Positions 39,537 through 48,971 of a DNA stretch of 64,000 nucleotides are shown here, piece by piece (the stretch's first letter is position 1; every line of letters starts with the position of its first letter). The notes below the pieces were generated by a model that made no database searches, was not told the origin of the DNA, and was given only the letters and a program-made list of their open reading frames with translations. A program made the position numbers and the translations under genes. Source of the stretch: Agromyces kandeliae (GTDB lineage: Bacteria > Actinomycetota > Actinomycetes > Actinomycetales > Microbacteriaceae); NCBI RefSeq assembly GCF_009674665.1, contig NZ_WKJD01000018.1:62001-126000 (forward strand), read 5' to 3'.

Positions 39537-42032
39537 ATGAAGATCGTCGTCGTCGGAGGGGTCGCGGGCGGAGCGTCGGTCGCGGCGCGCGCACGCCGTC
39601 TCGACGAGTTCGCCGAGATCGTCGTGCTCGAGCGCGGCGACTACGTCTCGTTCGCGAACTGCGGCCTGCCGTACCACATCGGCGAGGTCATCACCGATCG
39701 CAGCCGACTCCTGCTCCAGACGCCTGAGAGCCTGCACGAGTCGCTCGCGATCGACGTGCGCGTCGGCGCCGAGGTCGTCGCGCTCGACCGCGAGGCGAAG
39801 ACCGTCACCGTCCGCGAGGCCGCGACCGGTCGCGAGTACGTCGAGTCGTACGACCGGCTCGCGCTCTGCCCCGGCGCCGATCCGCTCAGGCCGCCGCTGC
39901 CCGGGATCGACCTGCCCGGCGTGCACGTGCTGCGCAACGTCACCGACATGGACGAGATCAAGGCGCAGCTCGACGAGGCGCTCGCGGCCGCGGCATCCGC
40001 ACCGGGCCGCTCCCGCACGCCGGTGAAGGCGGTCGTGATCGGCGCCGGGTACATCGGCGTCGAGATGGCCGAGAACCTCCAGCACCGCGGCGCCTCGGTG
40101 ACGGTCGTCGAACTCGCCGACCAGATCCTCCCGCCGCTCGACAAGGAGGTCTCGGTCCCGGTCGAGCAGCACCTGCGCAGTCGCGGCGTCGAGCTGTTCC
40201 TCTCGACCGGCGCGGCGGCGTTCTCCGAGCGCCCCGGCGGCGGGCTCACGGTCGAGCTCACGAACACCCGGTTCGTCGACGCCGACCTCGTGATCCTGTC
40301 GGCCGGCGTGCGGCCGAACGCCGGCCTGGCGGCGGATGCCGGCCTCGAGCTCGGGCCGCGCGGCGGCATCCGCGTCGACACGCACATGCGCACGTCGGAC
40401 CCGTCGATCTGGGCGGCGGGCGACGCCGTCGAGACCCCGCACACCGTCCTCCCGGGCTCGTGGATCACGCCCCTCGCGGGCCCCGCGAACCGCGAGGCGC
40501 GCGTCGCAGCCGAGAACATCTGCGGGCGCGACACCGAGTACCGCTCGACGCAGGGCACGTCGATCGTGAAGGTGTTCGACATGGTCGCCGGCGGCACGGG
40601 CGCCACCGAACGCCAACTCCTTTCGGAGGGCATCGAGTACCGCGCGATCCACATCCACCCCTCCGGGCACGCGGGCTACTACCCGGGCACGGCGCAGATG
40701 CACCTCAAGCTCCTGTTCGCGCCGGGCGACGGACGCATCCTCGGCGCGCAGGTCGCCGGGTTCGACGGCGTCGACAAGCGGCTCGACGTGCTCGCGACGG
40801 TCATTCGCCTCGGCGGCACCGTGCACGACCTCGAGGAGCTCGAGCTCGCCTACGCGCCGCCCTTCGGGTCGGCGAAGGACCCCGTCAACATGGCGGGATT
40901 CGTGGCGGGCAACGTGCTCCGGGGCGACCTCGTGCTCTGGTACGCGAGCGACTGGCCCGAGCGGGTGGATGGCGCGAGGCTCGTCGACGTGCGCACGCCC
41001 GAGGAGTTCGCCATCTGGCACATCCCCGGGGCCGAGAACGTGCCGCTCGCGACGCTGCGCGCGGCCAGCGAGGACTGGGACCGATCGGTCCCGGTGCGCC
41101 TCTACTGCGCGGTCGGGTTCCGAAGCTACCTGGCCTACCGGCTGCTGGTGCAGCGCGGCTTCGCGGATGTCGCGACGCTGTCGGGCGGGTCGAACACCTT
41201 CCGGTTCCGGCACGAGGTCGAGCCGGCCTCGACCCTCGCGCCGCCGCCGGAGATCGCCTACGCCGAGGCGGTGGACCTCATCGCAGCGACCAAGGGGACG
41301 GGGAGGTCGGTCGACCTCGACTGCACCGGGCTCGCCTGCCCCGGCCCGATCATGCGGCTCTCGGCGACGATGGGCGACCTCGCGGCGGGCGACGAGGTGG
41401 TCGTGCGCGTCTCCGACCCGGGGTTCGTCAGCGACGGCCCGGCCTGGGCCGCGAGCCACGGGCACGAACTGCTCTCGATGACGCCCGACGGGCCGGGCTA
41501 CGTCGCGGCCTTCCGCAAGGGGGGCGCCGCGGCATCCGGGACCACCGCCGTCGTCGAGCGGAAGAACCAGACGTCGTTCGTCGTGTTCTCGGGCGACCTC
41601 GACAAGATGCTCGCCGCGTTCATCATCGCCAACGGCGCCCTCGCGATGGGCCAGCAGGTGTCGATGTTCTTCACGTTCTGGGGGCTGAACGCCCTCCGGC
41701 GGGACCACGCGCCCAAGCGCGAGCACGGCGCGCTCGAGCGCATGATGGGCATGATGATGCCCTCCGGGCCCGACCGGCTGCCGCTCTCGCAGATGAACAT
41801 GGCCGGCGCCGGACCGGCCATGATCAAGCACGTCATGAAGGAGCACGACGTGCAGTCGGTCCCGGAGCTCATGACCGCCGCACGCGAGGGCGGAGCGCGG
41901 CTCATCGCGTGCACGATGACGATGGACCTCCTCGGCATCGCCGAGACCGACCTGCTGGAGGACATCGAGTTCGGCGGCGTCGCGACCTTCCTCGGCGAGG
42001 CGGAGAAGTCCGGGACGACGCTCTTCATCTGA
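39537..42032 (+). CDS. Four-domain CoA-disulfide reductase / rhodanese / TusA / DsrE-family fusion
   Basis: This 831-aa fusion begins with a FAD/NAD(P) reductase (1-445) with the dinucleotide motif GGVAGGASVAARAR, redox Cys42 in FANCGLPYHIG, a second Rossmann motif VIGAGYIGVEMAEN and the dimerisation domain. A rhodanese domain follows (about 460-550, Cys524 in LYCAVGFRS). Next is a TusA-like domain (about 590-660, Cys596 and Cys601 in CTGLACPGP), then a DsrE/DsrF-like domain (675-831, Cys792). Together they can reduce CoA-disulfide or persulfide and hand sulfur along a Cys relay. GGAGG precedes ATG 39537. Confidence 0.93.
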   Translation: MKIVVVGGVAGGASVAARARRLDEFAEIVVLERGDYVSFANCGLPYHIGEVITDRSRLLLQTPESLHESLAIDVRVGAEVVALDREAKTVTVREAATGREYVESYDRLALCPGADPLRPPLPGIDLPGVHVLRNVTDMDEIKAQLDEALAAAASAPGRSRTPVKAVVIGAGYIGVEMAENLQHRGASVTVVELADQILPPLDKEVSVPVEQHLRSRGVELFLSTGAAAFSERPGGGLTVELTNTRFVDADLVILSAGVRPNAGLAADAGLELGPRGGIRVDTHMRTSDPSIWAAGDAVETPHTVLPGSWITPLAGPANREARVAAENICGRDTEYRSTQGTSIVKVFDMVAGGTGATERQLLSEGIEYRAIHIHPSGHAGYYPGTAQMHLKLLFAPGDGRILGAQVAGFDGVDKRLDVLATVIRLGGTVHDLEELELAYAPPFGSAKDPVNMAGFVAGNVLRGDLVLWYASDWPERVDGARLVDVRTPEEFAIWHIPGAENVPLATLRAASEDWDRSVPVRLYCAVGFRSYLAYRLLVQRGFADVATLSGGSNTFRFRHEVEPASTLAPPPEIAYAEAVDLIAATKGTGRSVDLDCTGLACPGPIMRLSATMGDLAAGDEVVVRVSDPGFVSDGPAWAASHGHELLSMTPDGPGYVAAFRKGGAAASGTTAVVERKNQTSFVVFSGDLDKMLAAFIIANGALAMGQQVSMFFTFWGLNALRRDHAPKREHGALERMMGMMMPSGPDRLPLSQMNMAGAGPAMIKHVMKEHDVQSVPELMTAAREGGARLIACTMTMDLLGIAETDLLEDIEFGGVATFLGEAEKSGTTLFI

Positions 42033-42119
42033 GTCCGCCCGCATCCGTCCCCCGAACGGGGTCGGACGTCGGAGTGGGAGTTCTCCCGTGTTCGGTTCAT
42101 CCGCCCCTAGCATTGGCGC

Positions 42120-43985
42120 ATGAGTGCGCCTGTCTCCGCACCCGACACCACGACGAGCCCCGCCCGTCGCAAGGTGCGGCTGCGCCGCGGTTCGAGCGAC
42201 CGATCTGCGGCCGCGCTGCTGCTGACGGGCACCGTGCTCGCCATCCTCTGGGCGAACTCGCCGTGGGGCTGGACCTACGAGGCGTTCTGGGAGACCGAAC
42301 TCGAGATCGGCCTCGGCGGATGGCAACTGCACGCCACGCTGCACGACGTCGTGAACGACGGGCTCATGACGCTGTTCTTCTTCGTGGTCGGCCTCGAGGT
42401 CAAGCGGGAGTTCACGGTCGGCGAGCTCACCGACCGGTCGCGCGCGATCGTGCCGATCGTCGCGGCCGTGGCCGGACTCGTGATCCCCGCCCTGCTCTTC
42501 GTGGTCATCGCCCTGCCGACCGGTGAGCTCAGCGCATGGGGCGTCGTGATCTCGACCGACACCGCGTTCCTGCTCGGCGCGCTCGCGATCATCGGTCCGC
42601 CGTTCCCGGCGAGACTCCGCACGTTCCTCCTCACGCTCGCCGTGGTCGACGACGTCGGGGCGCTGCTCGCGATCGGCATCTTCTACAACACCGGGCTCGA
42701 CCTCGTGCCGCTCGCGGTCGCCGCCGTGCTCATGGTCGCGATCGCCCTCGTGCGGTACCTGCGGGCCGGTCGCGGCCTCGCGTACGGGGTGCTCGGCATC
42801 TCGCTGTGGGTTGCGATCGCGATGGCGGGCATCCACCCGACCCTCGCGGGCGTCGCGGTCGCGCTGCTCATCCCCGTGTTCCCGCCGCGTCGCACCGAGG
42901 TCGAGCGGACGGAGGAGCTCACGCGCGCCTTCCGCGAGTCGCCGAGCGCGCAGTACGCCGCCGCCGTGAACCGGAGCCTCCGCGAGTCGCTGTCGATCAA
43001 CGACCGGCTGCAGGCCGAGTGGGGCCCGTACATCGCCTTCCTCGTGCTGCCGATCTTCGCGCTCGCCAACGCGGGCGTGCACCTCGACGCCGAGACGCTC
43101 GCGTCGGCATTCACCTCGCCGCTCACGTGGGCGATCATCGCCGGCCTCGTCGTGGGCAAGTTCGTCGGCATCACGGCGTTCACGGCGATCGTGCGGGCGA
43201 CCGGCATGGGCCGGCTCGCACCGGGACTCGGGATGCCGCGCATCGCGGGCGGTGCGGCCCTGTCGGGCATCGGGTTCACGATCTCGCTGTTCATCGTGGG
43301 GATCGCGCTCCCCGACGGGGAGTCCCAGGACCACGGCCGGGTCGGCGTGCTCACGGCATCGCTCATCGCATTCGGGCTCGGGTGGGCGATCTTCGCCGTC
43401 GCGGATCGCCTGGACCCCCCGAAGGCGGTCGGCAAGGTGCTCGCGCGGCCGTTCGATCCCGCGCGCGACCACTACCGCGGGCGCCCCGACGCGCCGTACC
43501 AGATCGTCGAGTACGGCGACTTCGAGTGCCCGTTCTGCAGCCGTGCGACCGGCTCGATCGACCAGGTGATCCGGCGCTTCGGCGACGAGGTGTGCTGGGT
43601 CTGGCGGCACCTCCCGCTCGAGGGGGTGCACCCGCACGCCAAGCTCGCATCCCAGGCGTACGAGGCGGCGGCGTTGCAGGGCCGGTTCCTCGACATGGCG
43701 CGAACGCTCTTCCAGCACCAGGACGCGCTCGAGACCGACGACCTGTGCCGCTACGCCGAGGAGATCGGCCTCGACGTCCCCAGGTTCCTCGAGGACCTGC
43801 AGTCGCCTGCCGTGGTGCGGCGCGTGGAGGACGACCAGATCGACGCCGAACTCATGGACCTCCATTCGACGCCGACGTTCTTCGTCAACGGCCGCCGCCA
43901 CATCGGGCCGTGGGACTCGCGGAGCCTGATCCGCTCGCTCGAGGCGTCGGCCGCGACGCCCCCGGAGGCCGCGGCCGAGCGCTGA
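42120..43985 (+). CDS. nhaA: Na+/H+ antiporter NhaA fused to a DsbA-like thioredoxin domain
   Basis: The 621-aa protein begins with the NhaA transporter (about 25-435) with about 12 spans, including LEVKREFTVGEL, STDTAFLLGALA and the ion-binding Asp pair in AVVDDVGALLAIG. It continues directly into a DsbA/thioredoxin fold (445-615) with CPFC at 470-473, WRHLPLEGVHPHA and STPTFFVNGRRHIG. The antiporter exports Na+ for protons. The thiol domain should act on disulfides, but its side of the membrane follows from NhaA topology and is probably cytoplasmic. ATG 42120 is 6 nt after TAGCAT, a leaderless start. Confidence 0.94.
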   Translation: MSAPVSAPDTTTSPARRKVRLRRGSSDRSAAALLLTGTVLAILWANSPWGWTYEAFWETELEIGLGGWQLHATLHDVVNDGLMTLFFFVVGLEVKREFTVGELTDRSRAIVPIVAAVAGLVIPALLFVVIALPTGELSAWGVVISTDTAFLLGALAIIGPPFPARLRTFLLTLAVVDDVGALLAIGIFYNTGLDLVPLAVAAVLMVAIALVRYLRAGRGLAYGVLGISLWVAIAMAGIHPTLAGVAVALLIPVFPPRRTEVERTEELTRAFRESPSAQYAAAVNRSLRESLSINDRLQAEWGPYIAFLVLPIFALANAGVHLDAETLASAFTSPLTWAIIAGLVVGKFVGITAFTAIVRATGMGRLAPGLGMPRIAGGAALSGIGFTISLFIVGIALPDGESQDHGRVGVLTASLIAFGLGWAIFAVADRLDPPKAVGKVLARPFDPARDHYRGRPDAPYQIVEYGDFECPFCSRATGSIDQVIRRFGDEVCWVWRHLPLEGVHPHAKLASQAYEAAALQGRFLDMARTLFQHQDALETDDLCRYAEEIGLDVPRFLEDLQSPAVVRRVEDDQIDAELMDLHSTPTFFVNGRRHIGPWDSRSLIRSLEASAATPPEAAAER

Positions 43986-44006
43986 CCCGAACTCCTGCGG
44001 GCCCGC

Positions 44007-45872
44007 TCAGTCGGCCGCGGTGCGGTGCCGGGACACCCCGACGACCACGAGCGCCGCGCCGATCGCCGCGTAGATGACGAGGGCGACGAGGTCGCCCCAG
44101 CCGGAGCCGACGCCGAGGCCCGCGAGGAGGAGGCTGTGGCCGGGGCCCGTCGGGACGAGGTTCGCGGGCCCGGCGATCGCGGCGGGCACGGTCGAGGAGA
44201 CCCCGGCCGCGAGCCCGATGACGCCGGCGATCGCGGCCGCGGTCCGTCCCGGCCCGCCGAAGCCGGCGGCGAGCCCGTGGTTCACGAGGGCGAACACCGT
44301 GCCGATGAACACCGCGGCCGCGGCGAAGCCCACGCGCGCGGCGGCGTCGGCGTCGAGCGCGGGCTGCAGTGCGAGCCCGACGAGCAGGCCCTGTCCGGCG
44401 CCGAGCGCCGCTCCGGGCCAGATCGAGCGCCCGGCGATCGAGACGGTCGACGCGGACGTGAGCAGGCGACGCTGCGGTACCGCGCGGCGACCGAGGGCGA
44501 GGACGATCGCGCCGACCCAGAGCGCGAACGTCGCGAACAGCGGCACCGACTGCGTCCCGTTCGCGGGGACCGCGACGTCGGTGCGGGCGGGCTGTGCGAC
44601 GACCGAGGAGAGCGTCGCGATGTCCGAGTCCGAGTACGTCGGGATCTGCTCGACGGCCTGCGCGAGCCCGTCGGAGAGCTGAGCGGCACCCGACGAGGTC
44701 TCGTCGGCCCCGGACGCCACCTCCTGCGCGCCCGAGTTCACCTGTTCGCCGCCCGCCGCGCTCTCCGCGGCTCCGGCCGCGACCTCGTTCGCCCCCGCCG
44801 ACGACGCGTCGGCACCCGCGACGAGGCCGGGCATGCCGGCTGCGAGCTGGGCGTTGCCCGCCGCGACCTGATCGGCGCCGGAGGCGAGTGCGTCGACGTC
44901 GCCGTCGACCGCCTGGACCCGGGCGAGCACGCTCCGTCCGCGTTCGCAGATGGCACCGGGACGCGCGGCGCACAGGTCGTCGACGACGCGGGCGACGTCC
45001 GCGGTGGCCCCGTCGAGTGCGGCGGCGATGGCGTCGAGCGCCGCGGCGACCTGCGCCGAGCCCGTCGCGAGCTGCGCGGTGTCGGACGGCAGGGACTGCA
45101 CCGAGGCATCGAGCTGCGCGAGGCCCGCGGCGAGCGAGGCGGCGCCCGCGTCGAGCGAGTCGAGCCCGGACGCGAGCTGCGACGTGCCGTCGGCGAGCGA
45201 GGCCGCGCCGCCCGCGAGCGACGATGCGCCCGATGCGAGTTCGGCGGCGCCGTCGGCGGCCTGGCCGATCTGCTCGTTGATGGTGTTGAACCCCTGGTAG
45301 ACGTTGCCGAGGTAGCGCTCGGTGAGCTGGGCGTTGAACGTCGCGACGGCCGCCTGCGTGATGACCTCGGTGAGCGCGGGGTCGAGGTAGGCCGACGCGG
45401 GCGTCGTCTGGACGTGCAGCGTCGCGTGCACGGCATCCGCCGCCGGCCCCGAGATCGACGTCGCGTTCGCCGAGAAGGACGGCGGGATCGTGAGCACGGC
45501 GGCGTAGCGTCCGTCGCGGAGGCCCGCGGCGGCGTCGTCGTCGTTCGTCAGGATCCACGTGAAGTTGGGACCGCTCGGAGCCGGAGTCGCCGTCGCGTCC
45601 GGCCCGGGGTCGTCGGGAGCCCCTTCGCCCGCGATGCCCCCGATGAGGCCGGCGGCGAACTCGCGGCCGAGCGGCACGGTCTGCCCGTTGAGCTGCACCG
45701 GCTCGTCGTCGTTGACCACCGCGGCGGTGACCCGGTCGAAGTCGCTCACGGGCGCGGCGAGCCCCCAGGCGAGCAGCCCGGCGATCGCGAGGGGGAGCAG
45801 CAGCACGCCGACGATCCCGAGGGCACCGAGGCGTTCGGCGCCCTGCGCCGACGAGAACGAGGTGTCGGTCAT
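44007..45872 (-). CDS. YhgE/Pip family membrane protein
   Basis: In this 621-aa protein an N-terminal span (about 17-40) is followed by a large extracellular region (45-425) with VTAAVVNDDEPVQLNGQ and a long run of Ala/Ser/Gly heptad-like repeats (SLAxGxxxL, xxAxGAxELAxGA). About five or six C-terminal spans (430-610) complete it. Such proteins span the wall and are linked to ESX/phage-infection proteins and lipid export. ATG 45872 overlaps the MMPL stop by 4 nt, so the two are one transcript. Confidence 0.9.
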   Translation of the reverse strand: MTDTSFSSAQGAERLGALGIVGVLLLPLAIAGLLAWGLAAPVSDFDRVTAAVVNDDEPVQLNGQTVPLGREFAAGLIGGIAGEGAPDDPGPDATATPAPSGPNFTWILTNDDDAAAGLRDGRYAAVLTIPPSFSANATSISGPAADAVHATLHVQTTPASAYLDPALTEVITQAAVATFNAQLTERYLGNVYQGFNTINEQIGQAADGAAELASGASSLAGGAASLADGTSQLASGLDSLDAGAASLAAGLAQLDASVQSLPSDTAQLATGSAQVAAALDAIAAALDGATADVARVVDDLCAARPGAICERGRSVLARVQAVDGDVDALASGADQVAAGNAQLAAGMPGLVAGADASSAGANEVAAGAAESAAGGEQVNSGAQEVASGADETSSGAAQLSDGLAQAVEQIPTYSDSDIATLSSVVAQPARTDVAVPANGTQSVPLFATFALWVGAIVLALGRRAVPQRRLLTSASTVSIAGRSIWPGAALGAGQGLLVGLALQPALDADAAARVGFAAAAVFIGTVFALVNHGLAAGFGGPGRTAAAIAGVIGLAAGVSSTVPAAIAGPANLVPTGPGHSLLLAGLGVGSGWGDLVALVIYAAIGAALVVVGVSRHRTAAD

Positions 45873-48742
45873 GTCGTCGTCCCCGTCGTCGCCGCCTCCC
45901 TGGCGGGGCGTGCGGACGGGGCCGGCTCGAGCACCGTCCGGCCGAGCCCGTGCGGCAGCACCGCGTCGGCCGTCGACGCCAGCTCGCACGAGACGAGCAG
46001 GGTCAGCGGATGCCCCGTCCGACGCTCCGCGCCGCGTGCGGCTCCGGTGAGCACCTCGAGCAGTTCGTCGCGCGCCGCGGGATCGGCGAGGAGGTCGACG
46101 CCGTCGATGGCGAGGAGCTCGGGGCCGTCGGCAGCGGCATCCACCACGGCGGAGATCGGGTCCGGGGTTCGGGCGAGCTCGACGACCGCGCTCCGCGCCC
46201 GCACGCTCTGCGCCCGAACGGGCAGCACGAGCCCGAGGCACTTCAGCCGGCCCTCGACGACGGGGCGGCGTCCCGTGAGCGCGAGCAGCACCGCGCGCCG
46301 CTCCTCGGGGGTCGCCCCGGCGACCACGAGCGCCTCGCCGGCCGGCACGCGCACGTCGAGGTCGACCAGGCGCGGCTCGCGCCGTACCGCGACTCCCTCC
46401 CCGACGATCGCGTGCGCGTCGCCCGGCTCGGGCCAGTCGGCGAGCTCGTCCTCTCGTGCGAGTCCCTCGCCCTCGACGTCGAAGCGGGGGAGCACCCGAT
46501 CGAGCCCGGCGGGGAACCACCAGGCGTGCCGCCCGAACCAGGCGAGGACCGCGGGCGTCAGCGTCATCCGCACGATGAACGCGTCGATCGCGACGCCGGT
46601 CGCGAGCCCGAAGGCGATCGGCTGCATCGACGCCTCGCCGTTCAGGATGAAGCCGCCGAACACCGTGAACATGATGATCCCGGCGGCCGTCACCACGCGC
46701 GCCGAGGCGTGGAACCCGCGCTCGATCGCGGGCCGCGGCTCGCCGTGCTTCAGGTAGTCCTCGCGCATGCGGCTGACGAGGAACACCTCGTAGTCCATCG
46801 CGAGCCCGAAGAGCACGCCCATCACGATGATCGGCATGAAGCTCGTCACCGACCCGACCGATTCGACGTTCAGCGGGCCGGCGAGGACGCCGTCGACGAA
46901 CACCAGGCTCGTGAGGCCGAAGGCGGCGCCGATGGAGAGCACGTACCCGAGCGCCGCGGTGATCGGCACGACGATCGAGCGGAACACCATCGCGAGCAGC
47001 ACGAGCGACAGCCCGACGACGAGCGCCCCGAACGGCAGCAGCGCGCCGCCGAGGCGCTCCGAGATGTCGACGCCGAGCGCCGTGTAGCCCGTCACCGAGA
47101 GGTCGACCGCGTAGTCCTCGAGGAACGCGTCGTGCATCGCGCGCAGCCGGTGCACGAGCTGCTCGGTCTGCTCGGAGTCCGGCGCGCCGTCGGGGATCAC
47201 CTGGATCACGGCGGTGTCGCCCGTCTCGTTCGGCGTCGCGAGCGGCACGGCCGCGACGCCCTGCACGCCGGCGACCTCGGCGGCGATGTCGTCGACGAGG
47301 TCGACCGGATCGGTGCTCTGGATGACGGAGCCCGTGAGGATGAGCGGCCCGTTCGCGCCGGCGCCGAAGTGCTCGGCGATGAGGTCGTAGGTGACCCGCC
47401 CCGGGGCGCCCTCGGGCAGCGAGCCCGAGTCCGGAAGGGCCAGTCGGAGGTTCGCCGCGGGCATCGCGGCGAGGGCGAGGAGCGCCGTGATGAGCACGAC
47501 GGTCACCGGGGGCCAGCGGATGGCGGCGCGCACCCAGTGCCCGAAGAACCCGCCGGGCCTCGACTCGGCCGCGGCCTCCGGCTGGTCCGTCCCGGCCGAC
47601 TCGGCTGCCTCGGCCGCGGCCTCCGGCTGGTCCGTCCCGGTGGGCTCGGCGTCGTGGTCCTCCGGTTCGTCCTCCGCCTCGGCCCCGTCCGCGGGTGCCT
47701 CGTGCCCCGGACGGTACCGCTTCGGCACGACGTGCCACCCCGCGAACGACAGCAGCGCCGGCGTGAGCGTCAGCGCGACGAGCGCGGCCGTCGCGACGGC
47801 GAGCGCCGCGGAGAGCCCCGTGACGGTGAGGAAGGGGATGCGCGCGACGGAGAGCCCGAGCAGCGCGATGATCACGGTCGTCGCCGCGAACATGACCGCG
47901 GAGCCCGCGGTCGCGACCGCGCGCGGTGCGGACTCGGCGGGCGGCATCCCGCGCTTCACCTGGTCCTGGTGGCGGGAGACGATGAACAGGGAGTAGTCGA
48001 CGCCGACCGCGAGCCCGAGCATGACGGCGAGGAGCGGTGCGGTCGAGGTGACCGTGAGCCAGCGCGTCGCGGTGAGGACCACAGCGACCGAGGCGCCGAC
48101 GCCGACGAGCGCGGTCGTGATCGGCATGCCCGCGGCGACGAGGGAGCCGAACGTCACGATCAGGACGACGAGGGCGATCAGGATGCTCGTGAGCTCGCTG
48201 ATGCCGATCCCCGGGTTCACCTGCGAGTACAGGGAACCGCCGACGGCCACCTGCGACCCGTCGGGGAGGTCTCCCTGGAGCGTCGAGCCCTCGGACTGCA
48301 GTGCGTCCGACGTCGAGGGCAGCACGTCGACGGCGCCGACCGACAGCTGGATCGTGACGAGGACGGCCGACGAGTCCGATGCGATGTCGGCCGACGACCC
48401 GTCGTCGTACGGCGAGCTCACGCCGGAGACCTGGGGGATCGCCTCGATGGCGGTGATCGCGTCCTCGACCGCCGACTCGAAGTCGTCGTCGGTGACGTCG
48501 CCGCCGTCGGGGGCGACCGCGATGAGCTGCGCCGAGGTGCCTGAGAACTGGGGGAACGTGCGCGCGAGGGCGTCGAGTGCGTCCTGCGATTCGGTTCCGG
48601 GGAATGCGTAGGTGTTGTTCGTCCCGGTGCCGACGAGCCCGGCGATCGTGAAGAGCACGGCGAGGATGCCGACCCAGACGAGCACGACGAGGAGGCGGGC
48701 GCGGTAGGCCCATCGTCCGAGCGCGTGCAGAGCCGAGGACAC
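45869..48742 (-). CDS. MMPL/RND-family transporter with a degenerate C-terminal P-loop-like domain
   Basis: The 957-aa protein has two RND halves, each with an extracellular loop and about five or six spans. It shows the MMPL signatures GVGASVAVV, LAVGVDYSLFIVSRHQ and FGLAMDYEVFLVSRMRED. A repeated Glu/Ala-rich cytoplasmic insert lies between the halves. After the last span come about 200 more residues (755-957). LVDLDVRVPAGEALVVAGAT resembles the start of an ABC ATPase, but the Walker A Gly-Lys-Ser is replaced. GTG 48742 was chosen for its GGGGGGAG site; GTG 48751 is too close to it. It probably exports lipids or glycolipids. Confidence 0.9.
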   Translation of the reverse strand: MSSALHALGRWAYRARLLVVLVWVGILAVLFTIAGLVGTGTNNTYAFPGTESQDALDALARTFPQFSGTSAQLIAVAPDGGDVTDDDFESAVEDAITAIEAIPQVSGVSSPYDDGSSADIASDSSAVLVTIQLSVGAVDVLPSTSDALQSEGSTLQGDLPDGSQVAVGGSLYSQVNPGIGISELTSILIALVVLIVTFGSLVAAGMPITTALVGVGASVAVVLTATRWLTVTSTAPLLAVMLGLAVGVDYSLFIVSRHQDQVKRGMPPAESAPRAVATAGSAVMFAATTVIIALLGLSVARIPFLTVTGLSAALAVATAALVALTLTPALLSFAGWHVVPKRYRPGHEAPADGAEAEDEPEDHDAEPTGTDQPEAAAEAAESAGTDQPEAAAESRPGGFFGHWVRAAIRWPPVTVVLITALLALAAMPAANLRLALPDSGSLPEGAPGRVTYDLIAEHFGAGANGPLILTGSVIQSTDPVDLVDDIAAEVAGVQGVAAVPLATPNETGDTAVIQVIPDGAPDSEQTEQLVHRLRAMHDAFLEDYAVDLSVTGYTALGVDISERLGGALLPFGALVVGLSLVLLAMVFRSIVVPITAALGYVLSIGAAFGLTSLVFVDGVLAGPLNVESVGSVTSFMPIIVMGVLFGLAMDYEVFLVSRMREDYLKHGEPRPAIERGFHASARVVTAAGIIMFTVFGGFILNGEASMQPIAFGLATGVAIDAFIVRMTLTPAVLAWFGRHAWWFPAGLDRVLPRFDVEGEGLAREDELADWPEPGDAHAIVGEGVAVRREPRLVDLDVRVPAGEALVVAGATPEERRAVLLALTGRRPVVEGRLKCLGLVLPVRAQSVRARSAVVELARTPDPISAVVDAAADGPELLAIDGVDLLADPAARDELLEVLTGAARGAERRTGHPLTLLVSCELASTADAVLPHGLGRTVLEPAPSARPAREAATTGTTT
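47564..47640 (-). repeat. 32-bp exact direct repeat within the MMPL gene
   Basis: The same 32 bases occur at 47564-47595 and 47609-47640 (45-bp period), encoding a duplicated GTDQPEAAAE segment in the cytoplasmic linker. Probably a slippage or recombination duplication with no loss of frame. Confidence 0.85.
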
Positions 48743-48766
48743 GTCTCTCACTCCCCCCGAAGTGGA

Positions 48767-48809
48767 GTTGAATGACCTCAACCTAGGGTGCGGCGCGGGG
48801 GGACCGCAA
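48767..48809 (-). promoter_or_regulatory. Promoter and small dyad upstream of the MMPL-YhgE operon
   Basis: On the minus strand -35 TTGCGG (48809-48804), 18-bp spacer, -10 TAGGTT (48785-48780). GTTGA (48767-48771) and TCAAC (48778-48782) form a 5-bp inverted repeat around the start region, a possible repressor site. Confidence 0.5.
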
Positions 48810-48971
48810 CGATGCCGCGCGGCGCCGAGTCGGCCCGCGCGGCGTCGAGCAGGTAGGGTGGCACGTCGGCTCGCGACATCCGGGCCCACCCACGGCCATC
48901 GCGGCCGCGCGCGACGGGGCGCTCGTACGACACCATCCGGCTCGAACGAGCCCCGCCGATAGGAGACCCAC

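Noticed and set aside
39480-43901. Long minus-strand open frame antisense to the reductase fusion and NhaA
   Set aside because: No domain motifs and typical high-GC antisense composition; both plus-strand genes are unmistakable.
44007-48713. A single very long minus-strand frame of more than 1500 codons covering both the YhgE/Pip and MMPL loci
   Set aside because: Only its last 621 codons (from 45872) are a real protein; the rest is Arg/Ala/Gly shadow sequence opposite in frame to the MMPL gene, which has clear family motifs in another frame.
48804-48971. A leaderless promoter for the SulP gene (TAGGGT at 48854-48859)
   Set aside because: It is over 110 nt from the ATG, which has its own AGGAG site, and no matching -35 is visible.
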